Source of the DNA: Thermoanaerobacter kivui
GTDB lineage: Bacteria; Bacillota; Thermoanaerobacteria; Thermoanaerobacterales; Thermoanaerobacteraceae
Direction of reading: 5' to 3'
Assembly: GCF_000763575.1 (NCBI RefSeq)
Contig: NZ_CP009170.1
Coordinates: forward strand, 2,071,501 to 2,135,500
Length of the DNA: 64,000 nt
In this document: positions 24,986 through 34,649 of the stretch, one piece after another
How the letters are laid out: each line of letters starts with the position of its first letter
Numbering within the stretch: the first letter of the stretch is position 1
The notes under the pieces: generated by a model
Told to the model about the DNA's origin: nothing
What the model saw: only the letters and a program-made list of their open reading frames with translations
Databases searched by the model: none
Position numbers and translations under genes: made by a program

Positions 24986-26503
24986 TTATTTTTCATTTTT
25001 TTTATTAAAATTATTCATCTTTGCTTCATTCCACAGCTTATCCATATCACTTAAAGTCATTTCATCCAATTTTTGTCCATTCTTTGCCGCAGTTTTTTCA
25101 ATGTATTCAAATCGCTTTATAAATTTTTCCACTGTGTTGTGAGTTGCGCTTTCTGGTTCTACATCTAAAAATCTAGCTACATTTACCACTGCAAAAATTA
25201 AATCTCCAACTTCCTCAATAATCTTTTCTTTATCTTTCCCTTTATACACCTCCTTTAATTCTTCTAATTCCTCATAGACTTTAGAAAGTGCATCCTCAAC
25301 CCTCTCCCAATCAAAACCCACCTTTGCAGCTTTTTCTTGTACCTTATAACTTCGCATAAGAGCTGGTATATACCTTGGAATGTCTTTTAAAGCATCAGTA
25401 GAAGAATTTATACCTTTTTCTTGTCTTTTTATTTCATCCCATTTTTTTAACACTGCATTAGAGGTTTTAATTTCCTCTGTACCAAAAACATGAGGATGCC
25501 TCCAAATCATTTTTTTGCATATGCCATCTACCACATCTTCAAAATTGAATGTTCCCCTTTCCGTTGCAATTTGTGAATGGAAAACAACCTGTAAAAGCAC
25601 ATCTCCCAATTCTTCTACCATCTTTTCCTCAGATTCTTTTTCAATTGCATCAACTAACTCATAACTCTCTTCCACCAAATATTTTTCAAGGCTTTGATGG
25701 GTCTGCTCCTTATCCCATGGACATCCCTTTTCACTTCTTAAAATTCTCATTATCTCTAAAAGGTCATATATGTCATACTTTTCTTGAAAGAGTGTTTGTA
25801 CAGGTGGTATGTATAAAGAAGTAAGATAATCAATACAATCGAGCCTGTCAATCATATAAAGGGGTATTGTCTCTATTACTTGTTTCCCTGGAATTCCCGC
25901 ATTTTTTATAACAGTCACAGGATAACTGTCTCCATACACTTCTGCCAGTTTTAACTTCACTTCTGAAGCTATAAATCTATCATACACCTGCACAACAATA
26001 TTGCCACATCTCTTATCAGGCTTTTGAACATCCAAAGACAAACCATCAATTATTTTGAGACCATATATAGGGTCAATTTTCAATTCGCCTATAATGGTAT
26101 CAATAAAAGAAATAGCTGGTATAACCTCTATTGATATATCGACACAATCTCTACAGAAGTTTAATATGTATTCTACCGATTTTTCTGCAACATAGGGATG
26201 ACCAGGAACAGCATATACCACCATTCGATATTTTTTTGCTATATCCATTATTTCCCGAGCAATATTTTCATAAACTTCTTCAAAAGTGGTACTTTTTTCG
26301 TATATTTTGTCAAAAGTGTCAAAAACAATTCCCCGCTCCTTAAGATAAGAAACAACCGGATGTTTTTCTGTCCGCAAAAAAACTTTATCAGCATTTTTCA
26401 TTTTCTCTATCGTCCCCAGTGTAATAGAATCTGCCGAGCCCGGTCCTAATCCTACTATAAATAGTTTATTCACAACAACCACCTCAAAAGCTAAAATGTA
26501 CAA
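24986..26503 (-). CDS. mazG: MazG nucleotide pyrophosphohydrolase fused to tetrapyrrole methylase domain (YabN)
   Basis: 505 aa. Residues about 12-225 are a tetrapyrrole (corrin/porphyrin) methylase fold (KLFIVGLGPGSADSITLG, VVYAVPGHPYVAEKSV). Two MazG modules follow: LRSEKGCPWDKEQTHQSLEK with EESYELVDAIEKE and EELGDVLLQVVFHSQIA, then KVYEELEELKEVYKGK with EEVGDLIFAVVNVA. The MazG part hydrolyses NTPs, including aberrant ones. The real start is probably an in-frame codon at VNKLFIVGLG (about 26473), since the first 10 residues are atypical. Confidence 0.92.
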   Translation of the reverse strand: MYILAFEVVVVNKLFIVGLGPGSADSITLGTIEKMKNADKVFLRTEKHPVVSYLKERGIVFDTFDKIYEKSTTFEEVYENIAREIMDIAKKYRMVVYAVPGHPYVAEKSVEYILNFCRDCVDISIEVIPAISFIDTIIGELKIDPIYGLKIIDGLSLDVQKPDKRCGNIVVQVYDRFIASEVKLKLAEVYGDSYPVTVIKNAGIPGKQVIETIPLYMIDRLDCIDYLTSLYIPPVQTLFQEKYDIYDLLEIMRILRSEKGCPWDKEQTHQSLEKYLVEESYELVDAIEKESEEKMVEELGDVLLQVVFHSQIATERGTFNFEDVVDGICKKMIWRHPHVFGTEEIKTSNAVLKKWDEIKRQEKGINSSTDALKDIPRYIPALMRSYKVQEKAAKVGFDWERVEDALSKVYEELEELKEVYKGKDKEKIIEEVGDLIFAVVNVARFLDVEPESATHNTVEKFIKRFEYIEKTAAKNGQKLDEMTLSDMDKLWNEAKMNNFNKKNEK

Positions 26504-26562
26504 ATAATATTATATCACTTATTTGGATTTTTATATAATTAAATTTATCCTTTGCACAAGTG

Positions 26563-26591
26563 TTGAAAAATCTGTCAAATTAAATTATAAT
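26563..26591 (+). promoter_or_regulatory. Sigma-A promoter of the HTH-TPR gene
   Basis: TTGAAA (26563-26568), 17-base spacer, TATAAT (26586-26591), 35 bases before the start codon. Confidence 0.75.
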
Positions 26592-26625
26592 ATATTTTAG
26601 CACGCACGTTAAGGGGTGGTAGTAC

Positions 26626-27942
26626 ATGGATATGGTTGAATTAGGTAGAAGGATTAGAGAAGAAAGAAAAAGGCAATTCTTAAAACAAGGCGATTTATCA
26701 GGAGATGAATTTTCCAAAGGCTATATAAGCCTTATAGAAAAAGGTAAAATAAGTCCATCTTTAAAAGCTTTAAACTTCATTGCACAAAAATTAAATAAGC
26801 CGGTAGTGTACTTTTTAGATGAAGACTATGTAGAAAAAGAAGAATTAAAAAAAGAACTTTCCAAATACAAAAATATACTCGAAAAATTTTTAAATGCACA
26901 AAGGGCATTTGACAGCAAAAATTATGAAGAAACTATCAAATTATACCTCGATATTTTAAAAAATGCAATAGATGAATATTCATCAAATTTGATAAATTTT
27001 TATCTGGCTAAATCCTATTTTGTTATTAAAGATTACCCAAAAGTTCTTGAAATTTTAGACAAAATATCCTCTTATTTTGAGAAAAATTCCTTCAACGAAA
27101 TTATGGTAGAAATTTACTACATGAAAGGCCTGTCTTTGGGTAACTTGCAAAAATTTCAATCTTCTTTAGAAAATTATTTAAAAGCTTTAGATGGCTTTGA
27201 AAAATATTCTTTAAAAAATACTGAATTGAAGTCTCGCATACTTTTTAGCATAGCAAATTTATACAGCAAAATAGGAGAATTTATCAAGGCAAGAGATTAT
27301 TATATAAAATGTCTCGAGTACTCTACACAAATTAAAGCGGTAGATTTTATTGCTCTTTCTAATAATGGCCTTGGACTTGTAAACTATGAGCTTAAACAAT
27401 ATAATGATGCTTTAAAACACATAAGGCGTGCTATTTTGATAAGCAAAACATTAAACTTAAAAGAAGATATTGCTAATGAATACAATTATTTGGGTTTTGT
27501 ATACACAGATTTAAAAAAATACGATATCGCAGAAAAATATTTCTTTAAAAGCTATTCCTTATACAAAGATTTGGGCATGAAAGTGGGAATGGCATATAAT
27601 CTAACAGAAATAGGAAAAATTTATTATTTTAGGGAAGACTACGAAAAAGCCCTTGAATATTTAAACGAATCATTAGAAATTGTAAAAGAGATAAACGAAG
27701 AAGAAGAGATGGGAAGGATTTATACAATTCTGGGCAATTTACATTTAAAACAAGGTCAATTCGAATTAAGCGAAAAAGAACTTTTAAAATCTGTGGAAAT
27801 ACTCAAATACCTTGGCCTTAAGAAAGACTTGTCCGAAGCATATAAAGGATTGGGAAATTTGTATATTGCCCTCAATAATACTGAAGAAGCCAAAAAATAT
27901 TTTAATCAATCGATAGAACTATTATATGAGAATTTAGCATGA
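26626..27942 (+). CDS. HTH regulator with TPR repeats
   Basis: 438 aa. Residues 1-65 are an XRE-type HTH (GRRIREERKRQFLKQGDLSG, GYISLIEKGKISPSLKALNF). From about residue 85 to the end run eight or so tetratricopeptide repeats (for example SNNGLGLVNYELKQYNDALK, and YNYLGFVYTDLKKYDIAEKY). The layout resembles RRNPP peptide-sensing regulators, but many HTH-TPR proteins have no known peptide. GGGGTGG precedes the ATG. The MFS gene starts 12 bases downstream, so the pair is likely one operon with the transporter as a target or partner. Confidence 0.85.
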   Translation: MDMVELGRRIREERKRQFLKQGDLSGDEFSKGYISLIEKGKISPSLKALNFIAQKLNKPVVYFLDEDYVEKEELKKELSKYKNILEKFLNAQRAFDSKNYEETIKLYLDILKNAIDEYSSNLINFYLAKSYFVIKDYPKVLEILDKISSYFEKNSFNEIMVEIYYMKGLSLGNLQKFQSSLENYLKALDGFEKYSLKNTELKSRILFSIANLYSKIGEFIKARDYYIKCLEYSTQIKAVDFIALSNNGLGLVNYELKQYNDALKHIRRAILISKTLNLKEDIANEYNYLGFVYTDLKKYDIAEKYFFKSYSLYKDLGMKVGMAYNLTEIGKIYYFREDYEKALEYLNESLEIVKEINEEEEMGRIYTILGNLHLKQGQFELSEKELLKSVEILKYLGLKKDLSEAYKGLGNLYIALNNTEEAKKYFNQSIELLYENLA

Positions 27943-27954
27943 GGGGAAATAGTA

Positions 27955-29193
27955 ATGAATATAGCAGAAAAATTAGAATATTCGTTTCCTTCTCTCAAAC
28001 ACAGAAATTTCAGGCTCTTCTGGTTCGGACAGATGATTTCCCTTATAGGCACGTGGATGCAAAACATAGGCCAGGGTTGGTTAGTCCTTGAACTAACAAA
28101 TTCTTCTTTCTTATTAGGTCTGGTAAGTGCTGTTCAGTTTTTGCCTGTGTTGCTTTTTTCTTTGTTTGCAGGAGTTGTAATAGATAGATTTCCAAAGAGA
28201 AAATTGATTTTATTTACCCAGACAAGTTTTGCAATTTCTTCATTCATTTTAGCCACTTTGACTGCCTTAAAAGTCATAACATATTGGGAAATATTAGCTT
28301 TAGCTTTATTTAACGGCTTTTTAAACACAATAGACATGCCAGCAAGACAATCCTTCATAATTGACTTAGTAGGAAAAAAAGATTTGATGAACGCTATTGC
28401 TCTAAACTCAGCAGTGTTTAACGCAGCAAGGATAATAGGCCCAGGAATTGCAGGAATATTAATTGGCAAATTGGGATATGCCGTATGTTTTTATTTGAAT
28501 TCTGCAAGCTTTATCGCTGTGATAATAGGACTCATATTAATTACAGTAGAAGGCATAACACCAAAAACTAATGACGCCAAAACAAAGATTTTTGAGGACT
28601 TAAGGGACGGATTAATATACATCAAAAATACCCCTGTCATACTCACCACAATACTCATGATTGCTATTTTGAGCACTTTCTCTATGAACTTCAATGTATT
28701 GGTACCTGTTTTTACAAAAAATATCCTCCACAGAGAAGCTACAGACTATGGTTTTTTAATGTCATCAATGGGAATAGGGGCACTGATTGGAGCATTGACA
28801 CTGGCTTCAGTAAGTAAAAGAGGAGTAAAACCCGTGTATCTATTTGGTGGAGGCTTTGGACTTGGAATTTTTCAAATACTCATAGGCATACAGAGCAATT
28901 ACCTTTTAACAGCTCTACTTTTAGCCTTATCCGGCTGGTTTATGATAACCTTCATCTCCTCTGCCAATACCACAATACAAATTAATGCAGCAGATGAATT
29001 CAGAGGTAGAGTGATGAGCGTATATTCTCTAGTTTTTGGTGGTGTTACTCCTATAGGCTCAATGTACTCTGGCACGTTATCGCAAAAATTTGGTTCTAAT
29101 ATAGCTTTTATAGTAAGTGGAATAATTGCTATTATATATACACTTTATGTTTTATTATTTCAATATAAAAAAGTTTATGGGACAAAGGTATAA
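27955..29193 (+). CDS. Major facilitator superfamily exporter (EntS/MFS_3-like)
   Basis: 412 aa with about 12 membrane segments. FRLFWFGQMISLIGTWMQNI, GQGWLVLELTNSSFLLGLV and the loop-2 motif GVVIDRFPKRKLI are typical of the MFS_3 (EntS-like) exporters. The substrate is unknown; a multidrug or siderophore-type efflux role is the usual annotation. GAGGGGAAATAGTAATG start; co-directional with the HTH-TPR gene. Confidence 0.88.
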   Translation: MNIAEKLEYSFPSLKHRNFRLFWFGQMISLIGTWMQNIGQGWLVLELTNSSFLLGLVSAVQFLPVLLFSLFAGVVIDRFPKRKLILFTQTSFAISSFILATLTALKVITYWEILALALFNGFLNTIDMPARQSFIIDLVGKKDLMNAIALNSAVFNAARIIGPGIAGILIGKLGYAVCFYLNSASFIAVIIGLILITVEGITPKTNDAKTKIFEDLRDGLIYIKNTPVILTTILMIAILSTFSMNFNVLVPVFTKNILHREATDYGFLMSSMGIGALIGALTLASVSKRGVKPVYLFGGGFGLGIFQILIGIQSNYLLTALLLALSGWFMITFISSANTTIQINAADEFRGRVMSVYSLVFGGVTPIGSMYSGTLSQKFGSNIAFIVSGIIAIIYTLYVLLFQYKKVYGTKV

Positions 29194-29201
29194 TGTCCCA
29201 T
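29177..29201. terminator. Bidirectional terminator between MFS gene and hydF
   Basis: Stem ATGGGACA/TGTCCCAT with a 9-base loop, overlapping the MFS stop codon and ending next to the convergent hydF stop codon. Confidence 0.6.
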
Positions 29202-29202
29202 T

Positions 29203-30429
29203 CTATTCTTCTTCATAAATCATTTTTGCCAGTGGAAACATTTCTATAGCTCTCGGCATTAAACCTTGAACATAAGCTATTAATACCCCATAGTTTACTA
29301 TTGGAATGTTTTTGCTTTTTGCATATGAGATTCTATACATCATTTCTCTTCTGTTCAGCATACATGCTCCACAATGTACAATCAAGCTGTATTCTTCGAG
29401 ATTGTCTGGAAAAGTTATGCCACTTGACCAGTCAAATTGTATGTCTCCTCCAACAATCTGGCGTATCCATCTAGGTATCTTTACTTTTCCTATATCATCA
29501 GACTGCCTGTGATGTGTACATCCTTCAGCAATGAGGACTTTATCACCAGGTTTTAATTTTTTTATTGCTTTTACACCCCTTACAAGTTCCTCCAAATCAC
29601 CTTTATATCGTGCAAAAAGAATAGAAAAAGATGTAAGCGGTATATCTTTCGGCGTATCAGCACTAACTTTCAAAAAAGCCTGAGAATCTGTAATAACTAA
29701 TGATGGCTTTTTCCCTAGATTTTGAAGTGTTTCTTTTAACTCATGCTCTTTTGTAACAATAGCCATCGCATCATTGTCAAGAATATCTCTTATTGTTTGT
29801 TGCTGCGGAAGTATAAGTCTTCCTTTTGGAGCAGCTTTATCTATAGGAATAACAAGAACTACAAAGTCTCCCGGTTTTATTAGATCACCCACAATCGAAA
29901 GTTCCCTGTCGTCATATGGTGCTTTTTTTATTAACATCATTTTTAGGGTTTCAATTCCATGTTTTTTTAAGGCAGAAACTTCAATAAGTTCTAGTTTTAA
30001 TTTTTCTTCCCATTTTCTCTTATCTTCCTCAGAATATTGTGACAAATCCTTTTTATTTATTACCCCTATAACTGGAATATTTTTATCTCTAATGATTTTC
30101 AAGACATTTTCTTCGAACTCTGAAAGCCCTATAGTGCCGTCTATGACAAGAATTGCAAGGTCTGTTCTGTTTAAAACTTCATAGGTTTTTTTTACTCTAA
30201 GTTCCCCTAACTCTCCCGTATCATCAAGTCCAGCAGTATCGATGATTACAACAGGTCCTATTGGAAGTATTTCCATTGCCTTCGACACAGGATCAGTAGT
30301 AGTACCTGCAACATCAGATACAAGAGCTACTTCCTGGTTTGTAAGAGCATTTATAAGGCTTGATTTACCTGCATTTCTCCTGCCAAAAATAGCTATGTGG
30401 AGTCTGGAAGAAATAGGTGTCGTGTTCAT
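29203..30429 (-). CDS. hydF: [FeFe]-hydrogenase maturation GTPase HydF
   Basis: 408 aa. GTPase domain: FGRRNAGKSSLINAL (P-loop), DTAGLDDTGELG (G3), NKKDLS (G4), EVSALKKHG (G5). The C-terminal iron-sulfur part carries the ligand motifs EGCTHHRQSDD and VHCGACMLNRREM. HydF is the scaffold on which HydE and HydG build the 2Fe subcluster of the H-cluster. Two bases after aspA on the same strand, probably one transcript. hydE and hydG are not in the window. Confidence 0.96.
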   Translation of the reverse strand: MNTTPISSRLHIAIFGRRNAGKSSLINALTNQEVALVSDVAGTTTDPVSKAMEILPIGPVVIIDTAGLDDTGELGELRVKKTYEVLNRTDLAILVIDGTIGLSEFEENVLKIIRDKNIPVIGVINKKDLSQYSEEDKRKWEEKLKLELIEVSALKKHGIETLKMMLIKKAPYDDRELSIVGDLIKPGDFVVLVIPIDKAAPKGRLILPQQQTIRDILDNDAMAIVTKEHELKETLQNLGKKPSLVITDSQAFLKVSADTPKDIPLTSFSILFARYKGDLEELVRGVKAIKKLKPGDKVLIAEGCTHHRQSDDIGKVKIPRWIRQIVGGDIQFDWSSGITFPDNLEEYSLIVHCGACMLNRREMMYRISYAKSKNIPIVNYGVLIAYVQGLMPRAIEMFPLAKMIYEEE

Positions 30430-30431
30430 AA

Positions 30432-31850
30432 TTATTTTTCTCCTTTCAATCTTCTTTTTCCTGGTATTCCCGGTTTTGTAATTTCATAAGGGTTAAATAT
30501 TATATCAAGTTCCTCCTCTGTAAAGAGTCCCGCCTCTAACACAACTTCCCTTATCGTTTTCCCTTTTTCTTTAGCCATTTTTGCAATTTCCGTAGCCTTT
30601 TCATACCCAATGTAAGGAACTAGCGCAGTTGCATACGAATAACTTTTTTCAACAGTTTCTTTTAAGTAACCTTTATTCGCAGTTATTCCCTTAATGCATT
30701 TATCTATAAATATTCTTATAGCATTTCTTAATAGATCTATCTGCATAAAAAGATTATATGCAATCTGAGGCAATGTAAAATTAAGCTCAAACTCACCTGC
30801 TTGGGCACATAAAGTTATTGCATGGTCACATGCTATAACTTGAAACGCTGCCTGCTTTACAGCCTCAGGTATGACAGGATTCACCTTACCAGGCATAATC
30901 GATGAACCTGCCTGTACTTCTGGTATATTAATCTCCATGAGTCCACATTTAGGTCCCGACGACATAAGCCTTATATCATTCGAAATTTTTATAAGGTTAA
31001 CGGCTGCCGCTTTTAAAAGCCCAGATACCTCAACAAAAACATCATTATTCTGGGTAGGGTCCATCATATATTCCGCCCTTGCAAGTCCAAGTCCCGTTAT
31101 TTCTCTCAATATTTCTATAACTGAGAATATATATTTTAGCTCGGCATTTACACCTGTCCCAACAGCAGTACCGCCAATGTTGACCTGCCTCAATCTTTCT
31201 TCAACCTTATATATCCTCCATCTATCCCTCGCAACTGCTTGCGCATATGCACCGAATTCCTGTCCAAGCATAACAGGAAGAGCATCCTGTAACTCGGTTC
31301 GTCCCATTTTACATACATCAGAAAACTCTTCTTCTTTTTCTTGGAGCACACTTTGAAGCTCAGCTAAATCCTCACTCAAAGGCTTTAAAAGGCGTATTGC
31401 TGCAATTCTCACCGCTGTCGGGAAAACATCATTTGTAGACTGACTCAAGTTTACATGTTCCAGTGGGTGTATAATGGAATAGTCTCCACGGCTTCCTCCA
31501 AGTAATTCTGCTGCTCTATTTGCAATAACTTCATTTGCATTCATATTGGAGGATGTTCCTGCACCCCCTTGCAAAGCATCAACAATAAATTGATCATGGT
31601 ATTTACCTGATATTATCTCATCACAAGCTAAAATTATTGCCTTTGCTCTTTTTTCATCAAGCAAGCCAGCTTTCATATTCGCAATTGCTGCGGCCTTTTT
31701 GACCATCGCAAGCGATATAATAAGTTCTCTATGGATTTTTTGTCCTGATATATGAAAATTTTCATAAGCTCTTAATGTATGTATGCCATAATAAGCATCA
31801 ACTGGCACCTCTTTTTTCCCCAGCAAGTCATGCTCAATTCTATATTTCAT
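30432..31850 (-). CDS. aspA: Aspartate ammonia-lyase
   Basis: 472 aa from ATG 31850, which has GGAGG 8 bases upstream (an ATG 5 codons earlier is in frame). KYRIEHDLLGKKEVPVDAYY, HVNLSQSTNDVFPTAVRI and the fumarase/aspartase signature GSSIMPGKVNPVIPE. Converts L-aspartate to fumarate and ammonia. In several anaerobes aspA lies beside hydF/hydE, as fumarate and ammonium metabolism feeds H-cluster assembly. Confidence 0.95.
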   Translation of the reverse strand: MKYRIEHDLLGKKEVPVDAYYGIHTLRAYENFHISGQKIHRELIISLAMVKKAAAIANMKAGLLDEKRAKAIILACDEIISGKYHDQFIVDALQGGAGTSSNMNANEVIANRAAELLGGSRGDYSIIHPLEHVNLSQSTNDVFPTAVRIAAIRLLKPLSEDLAELQSVLQEKEEEFSDVCKMGRTELQDALPVMLGQEFGAYAQAVARDRWRIYKVEERLRQVNIGGTAVGTGVNAELKYIFSVIEILREITGLGLARAEYMMDPTQNNDVFVEVSGLLKAAAVNLIKISNDIRLMSSGPKCGLMEINIPEVQAGSSIMPGKVNPVIPEAVKQAAFQVIACDHAITLCAQAGEFELNFTLPQIAYNLFMQIDLLRNAIRIFIDKCIKGITANKGYLKETVEKSYSYATALVPYIGYEKATEIAKMAKEKGKTIREVVLEAGLFTEEELDIIFNPYEITKPGIPGKRRLKGEK

Positions 31851-31922
31851 AAAATTTGCCTCCACTATATATATAAATCATCAATATAATCAATAATACA
31901 AAACCGTCAGATTGTCAACAAT

Positions 31923-33304
31923 TTATTGATATTTAATAGGCAAAGTTACAGTAAACACAGTACCTTTGTTTTCTTCGCTTTCAACGGTTATACTTCCACC
32001 ATGTTCTTCAATTATTTTCTTTGCTATGGCAAGTCCCAATCCTGTACCACTGTATCTGCTGTTTTTACCTCTATAAAATTTATCAAAAATGTGTTTCATT
32101 TCACTCTCTGAAATGCCATGACCTTCATCTTCCACTTTTATTATTGCTCTCTCTTTCGCTTCAAGAACAACTTTTACAGTTTTACCACTCTCGCAAGCTT
32201 TTATACCATTATCAATAAGATTCACTAACACCTGTTTTAGCCTATTTTTATCTCCATAGACTACAAGATTATCGTTATTTTTTTCACATATTAAGTTGAC
32301 ACCATGATTTTCCGCAACAGGTTTTAACGCAACAACTGTTTCACGAATTAAACAATTTATATCCACATCATCAAAAGTCAGTTTAATCTTATTTAGCTCT
32401 ATCTTGGAAAAATCCAAAAGCTCATCTACTAAGCGAGAAAGCCTATCCGCTTCTTCATCGATGATGTTCAAATACTCATATAATTCGCTATTTTCTCCCA
32501 CCATATCCATGGCAGTTACTGCAAATCCTTTTATGGAAGTAAGCGGCGTCTTTAATTCATGAGAGATATTGCTTATAAACTCGTTTTTCATCTCTTCCAA
32601 CTGCCCTAATTCTTCTGCCATTTTATTAAAAGAATCCGCCAATACCCCTATTTCGTCATTTGAAATCTTTTGAGCCCTGACTTTAAAATTACCTTTTGCC
32701 ATCTCCTGAGTCGCCTTTTTCACCATGTTAAGAGGCTTTGTAAGTCTGTTTGCTATAAAAAAACCTATCACCAATGCAACTAAAGAAGAGGCCGTTATTA
32801 CTACCCCAAAAAATAACACTAACTTTTTTATTACATTGTAAACTTCCTCTAAAGAAGAAGAAAGCCTCAATACTGCTATATAATTTATTTTATTTTTTAT
32901 AGGCACTGACACGTGGAGAACTTTTTCATTGTGGAGATTTTCTATATAGACTCCATTTTCTCCTGAAATAGCTTGTATCACATCTGGAGTGAGTATCTTT
33001 ACGGGAATAGGAGTAGAAGAGATAGAAGAGTCTCCCAAAAGCATACCTTCTGTATTTAAAACCTGTACTTGTGCATTGGTATCTGCTGCAAGCTTTTTAA
33101 CCACATCTTGGCCTATCGCGTATATATCTGCATCAATGTAACTATCAAATACACGAGAAAAGGAATTGCCCTGTGAAGTAAGTATTTCAATTATGTTGTT
33201 TATATAATATTTTTCAAGGGTTAAAGTAGATATAACTCCAAAAAAGTTATTATCATTGCGACCAATAAAATGTAAGAAATTGTAAGTTTAAATCTTATAC
33301 TCAT
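31923..33304 (-). pseudogene. Sensor histidine kinase, frameshifted near the N-terminus
   Basis: Starts at ATG 33304, directly after the response regulator stop: MSIRFKLTISYILLVAMIIT is the first membrane segment. A run of six T (33240-33245) then shifts the frame; one extra T would restore GVISTLTLEKYYINN and the rest. From 33104 an intact frame holds the sensor loop, second span (LFFGVVITASSLVALVIGFF), HAMP (NRLTKPLNMVKKATQEMAKG), HisKA (FISNISHELKTPLTSIKGF) and HATPase (NLIDNGIKA, DEGHGIS, GTGLGLAIAKK). Either a mutation or a sequencing slip; if the latter, the kinase is complete at about 460 aa. Confidence 0.85.
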
Positions 33305-33994
33305 TTAATTTCCTCCAAAATAATACCCAATTCCCCATTGAGTATGTATGTATTTTGGTTGGTCGGGGTTAGTTTCAATTTTTTCTCTCAGCCTTCTAAT
33401 GTGAACGTCCAGTGTTTTTGTATCCCCTATAAAGGACTCTCCCCATATAAAACCAATAAGTTCTTCTCTTCTTACCACTCTGTCTCTATTTGTCATCAAT
33501 ATCTTTAAAAGTTGAAATTCTCTTGGAGTTAGAGACACCTCTTTTCCCTTCACAAAGACTTTATTTTGGCTTAAATCCAATTTTACCTCTCCAAATTCTA
33601 TACTACCAGCATTTTGCATAATCGGATTAAACTCATAAACTCTCCTTATAATCGCTTTTACTCTTGCCACAAGTTCTCTTGGGTTAAAAGGCTTGGTGAC
33701 ATAATCATCTGCTCCTAACTCTAAACCTAAGATTTTATCCACATCCTGGCTTTTAGCCGTGAGTACAATAACAGGAGTATTTATCTTCATCGCTTTTATC
33801 TCCCTTAAAACTTCAAAACCGCTTATATCAGGAAGCATTATATCCAGTATTATAACAGAAAATTTTTCACTTCCAATTAAATCAAGAGCTCTCTTCCCTT
33901 CATGCACTATTTCTGTATCATAATATTTATCTAAATTTATTTTTATAAACTTAGCTATATTGACATCGTCTTCAACCACCAATATTTTGTGCAT
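33305..33994 (-). CDS. OmpR/PhoB-family response regulator
   Basis: 229 aa from ATG 33994 (GGGGAGG 8 bases upstream). Receiver domain: KILVVEDDVNIAKFIK, phospho-Asp in VIILDIMLPDISGFEVL, the switch VIVLTAKS and the Lys in DYVTKPFNPREL. The winged-helix domain ends VDVHIRRLREKIE-like (LDVHIRRLREKIETNPD). The histidine kinase gene follows without a gap. The target genes are unknown. Confidence 0.95.
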   Translation of the reverse strand: MHKILVVEDDVNIAKFIKINLDKYYDTEIVHEGKRALDLIGSEKFSVIILDIMLPDISGFEVLREIKAMKINTPVIVLTAKSQDVDKILGLELGADDYVTKPFNPRELVARVKAIIRRVYEFNPIMQNAGSIEFGEVKLDLSQNKVFVKGKEVSLTPREFQLLKILMTNRDRVVRREELIGFIWGESFIGDTKTLDVHIRRLREKIETNPDQPKYIHTQWGIGYYFGGN

Positions 33995-34100
33995 CCTATA
34001 CACCTCCCCACCATTATATTATCATACTTTCATAAAAATTAACAAATGCATTTTTTCACTTTTCCGATATTGTTATTTACTAAAAAATTTCTTTTCCCTC

Positions 34101-34129
34101 TTGAAATCCAAAAAATTTTAATGTATTAT
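34101..34129 (+). promoter_or_regulatory. Promoter of desulfoferrodoxin
   Basis: TTGAAA (34101-34106), 17-base spacer, TATTAT (34124-34129). Transcription should start near 34136, leaving a leader of about 90 bases that contains a palindrome. Confidence 0.7.
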
Positions 34130-34171
34130 AAATATAAAGGATAATATATTTCCATTAAGATGTATTATCCA

Positions 34172-34194
34172 ATGCAAATTAATTCTAATTGCAT
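34172..34194. promoter_or_regulatory. 23-bp palindrome in the dfx leader
   Basis: ATGCAA and TTGCAT arms close an imperfect palindrome (ATGCAAATTA/TAATTGCAT) about 36 bases after the predicted start of transcription. It could be an operator or an mRNA hairpin. It does not look like a PerR box. Confidence 0.4.
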
Positions 34195-34225
34195 GGCTTT
34201 ACATAATTTAAAGGAGGAATTGACA

Positions 34226-34603
34226 ATGGCTGACTTATATGGCGTTTATAAATGCGAAAAATGCGGAAATATTGTAGAAGTGCTTCATGCTGGTCAAGGG
34301 ACATTGGTATGCTGTGGTGAACCAATGGTTAAAATGCAAGAAAAAACAGGAGATACAGGTACAGAAAAGCACATACCAGTTATTGAAAGAAATGGCAATA
34401 TTGTAACCGTAAAAGTGGGAAGTGTTCCTCACCCAATGGAGGAAAAGCATTGGATTGAATGGATTTCTCTTTTAGCTGATGGCGTATACATGAGAAAAGT
34501 ATTAAAACCAGGTGAAAAACCTGAAGCAGTTTTTGTAACAGATGCTAAAGAGTTAAAAGCGTGGTCCTACTGCAATTTGCACGGACTGTGGAAGTCTGAG
34601 TAA
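34226..34603 (+). CDS. dfx: Desulfoferrodoxin (superoxide reductase)
   Basis: 125 aa from ATG 34226 (AAAGGAGG 8 bases upstream). Residues 1-36 are the desulforedoxin-type FeCys4 domain (YKCEKCGN and LVCCGEPM). The catalytic centre II ligands are visible: [21 protein letters not shown] and the C-terminal CNLHGLW with the Cys and last His. It reduces superoxide to peroxide without making oxygen, a common anaerobe defence. Confidence 0.96.
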   Translation: MADLYGVYKCEKCGNIVEVLHAGQGTLVCCGEPMVKMQEKTGDTGTEKHIPVIERNGNIVTVKVGSVPHPMEEKHWIEWISLLADGVYMRKVLKPGEKPEAVFVTDAKELKAWSYCNLHGLWKSE

Positions 34604-34634
34604 AAAATAAGGGCGTAAAAGCCCTTATTTTTTA
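34601..34634 (+). terminator. Terminator after dfx
   Basis: Stem AAAAAATAAGGGC/GCCCTTATTTTTT with a GTAAAA loop, directly after the stop codon; T-run on both strands. Confidence 0.88.
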
Positions 34635-34649
34635 CTATCTAGCTTATAC

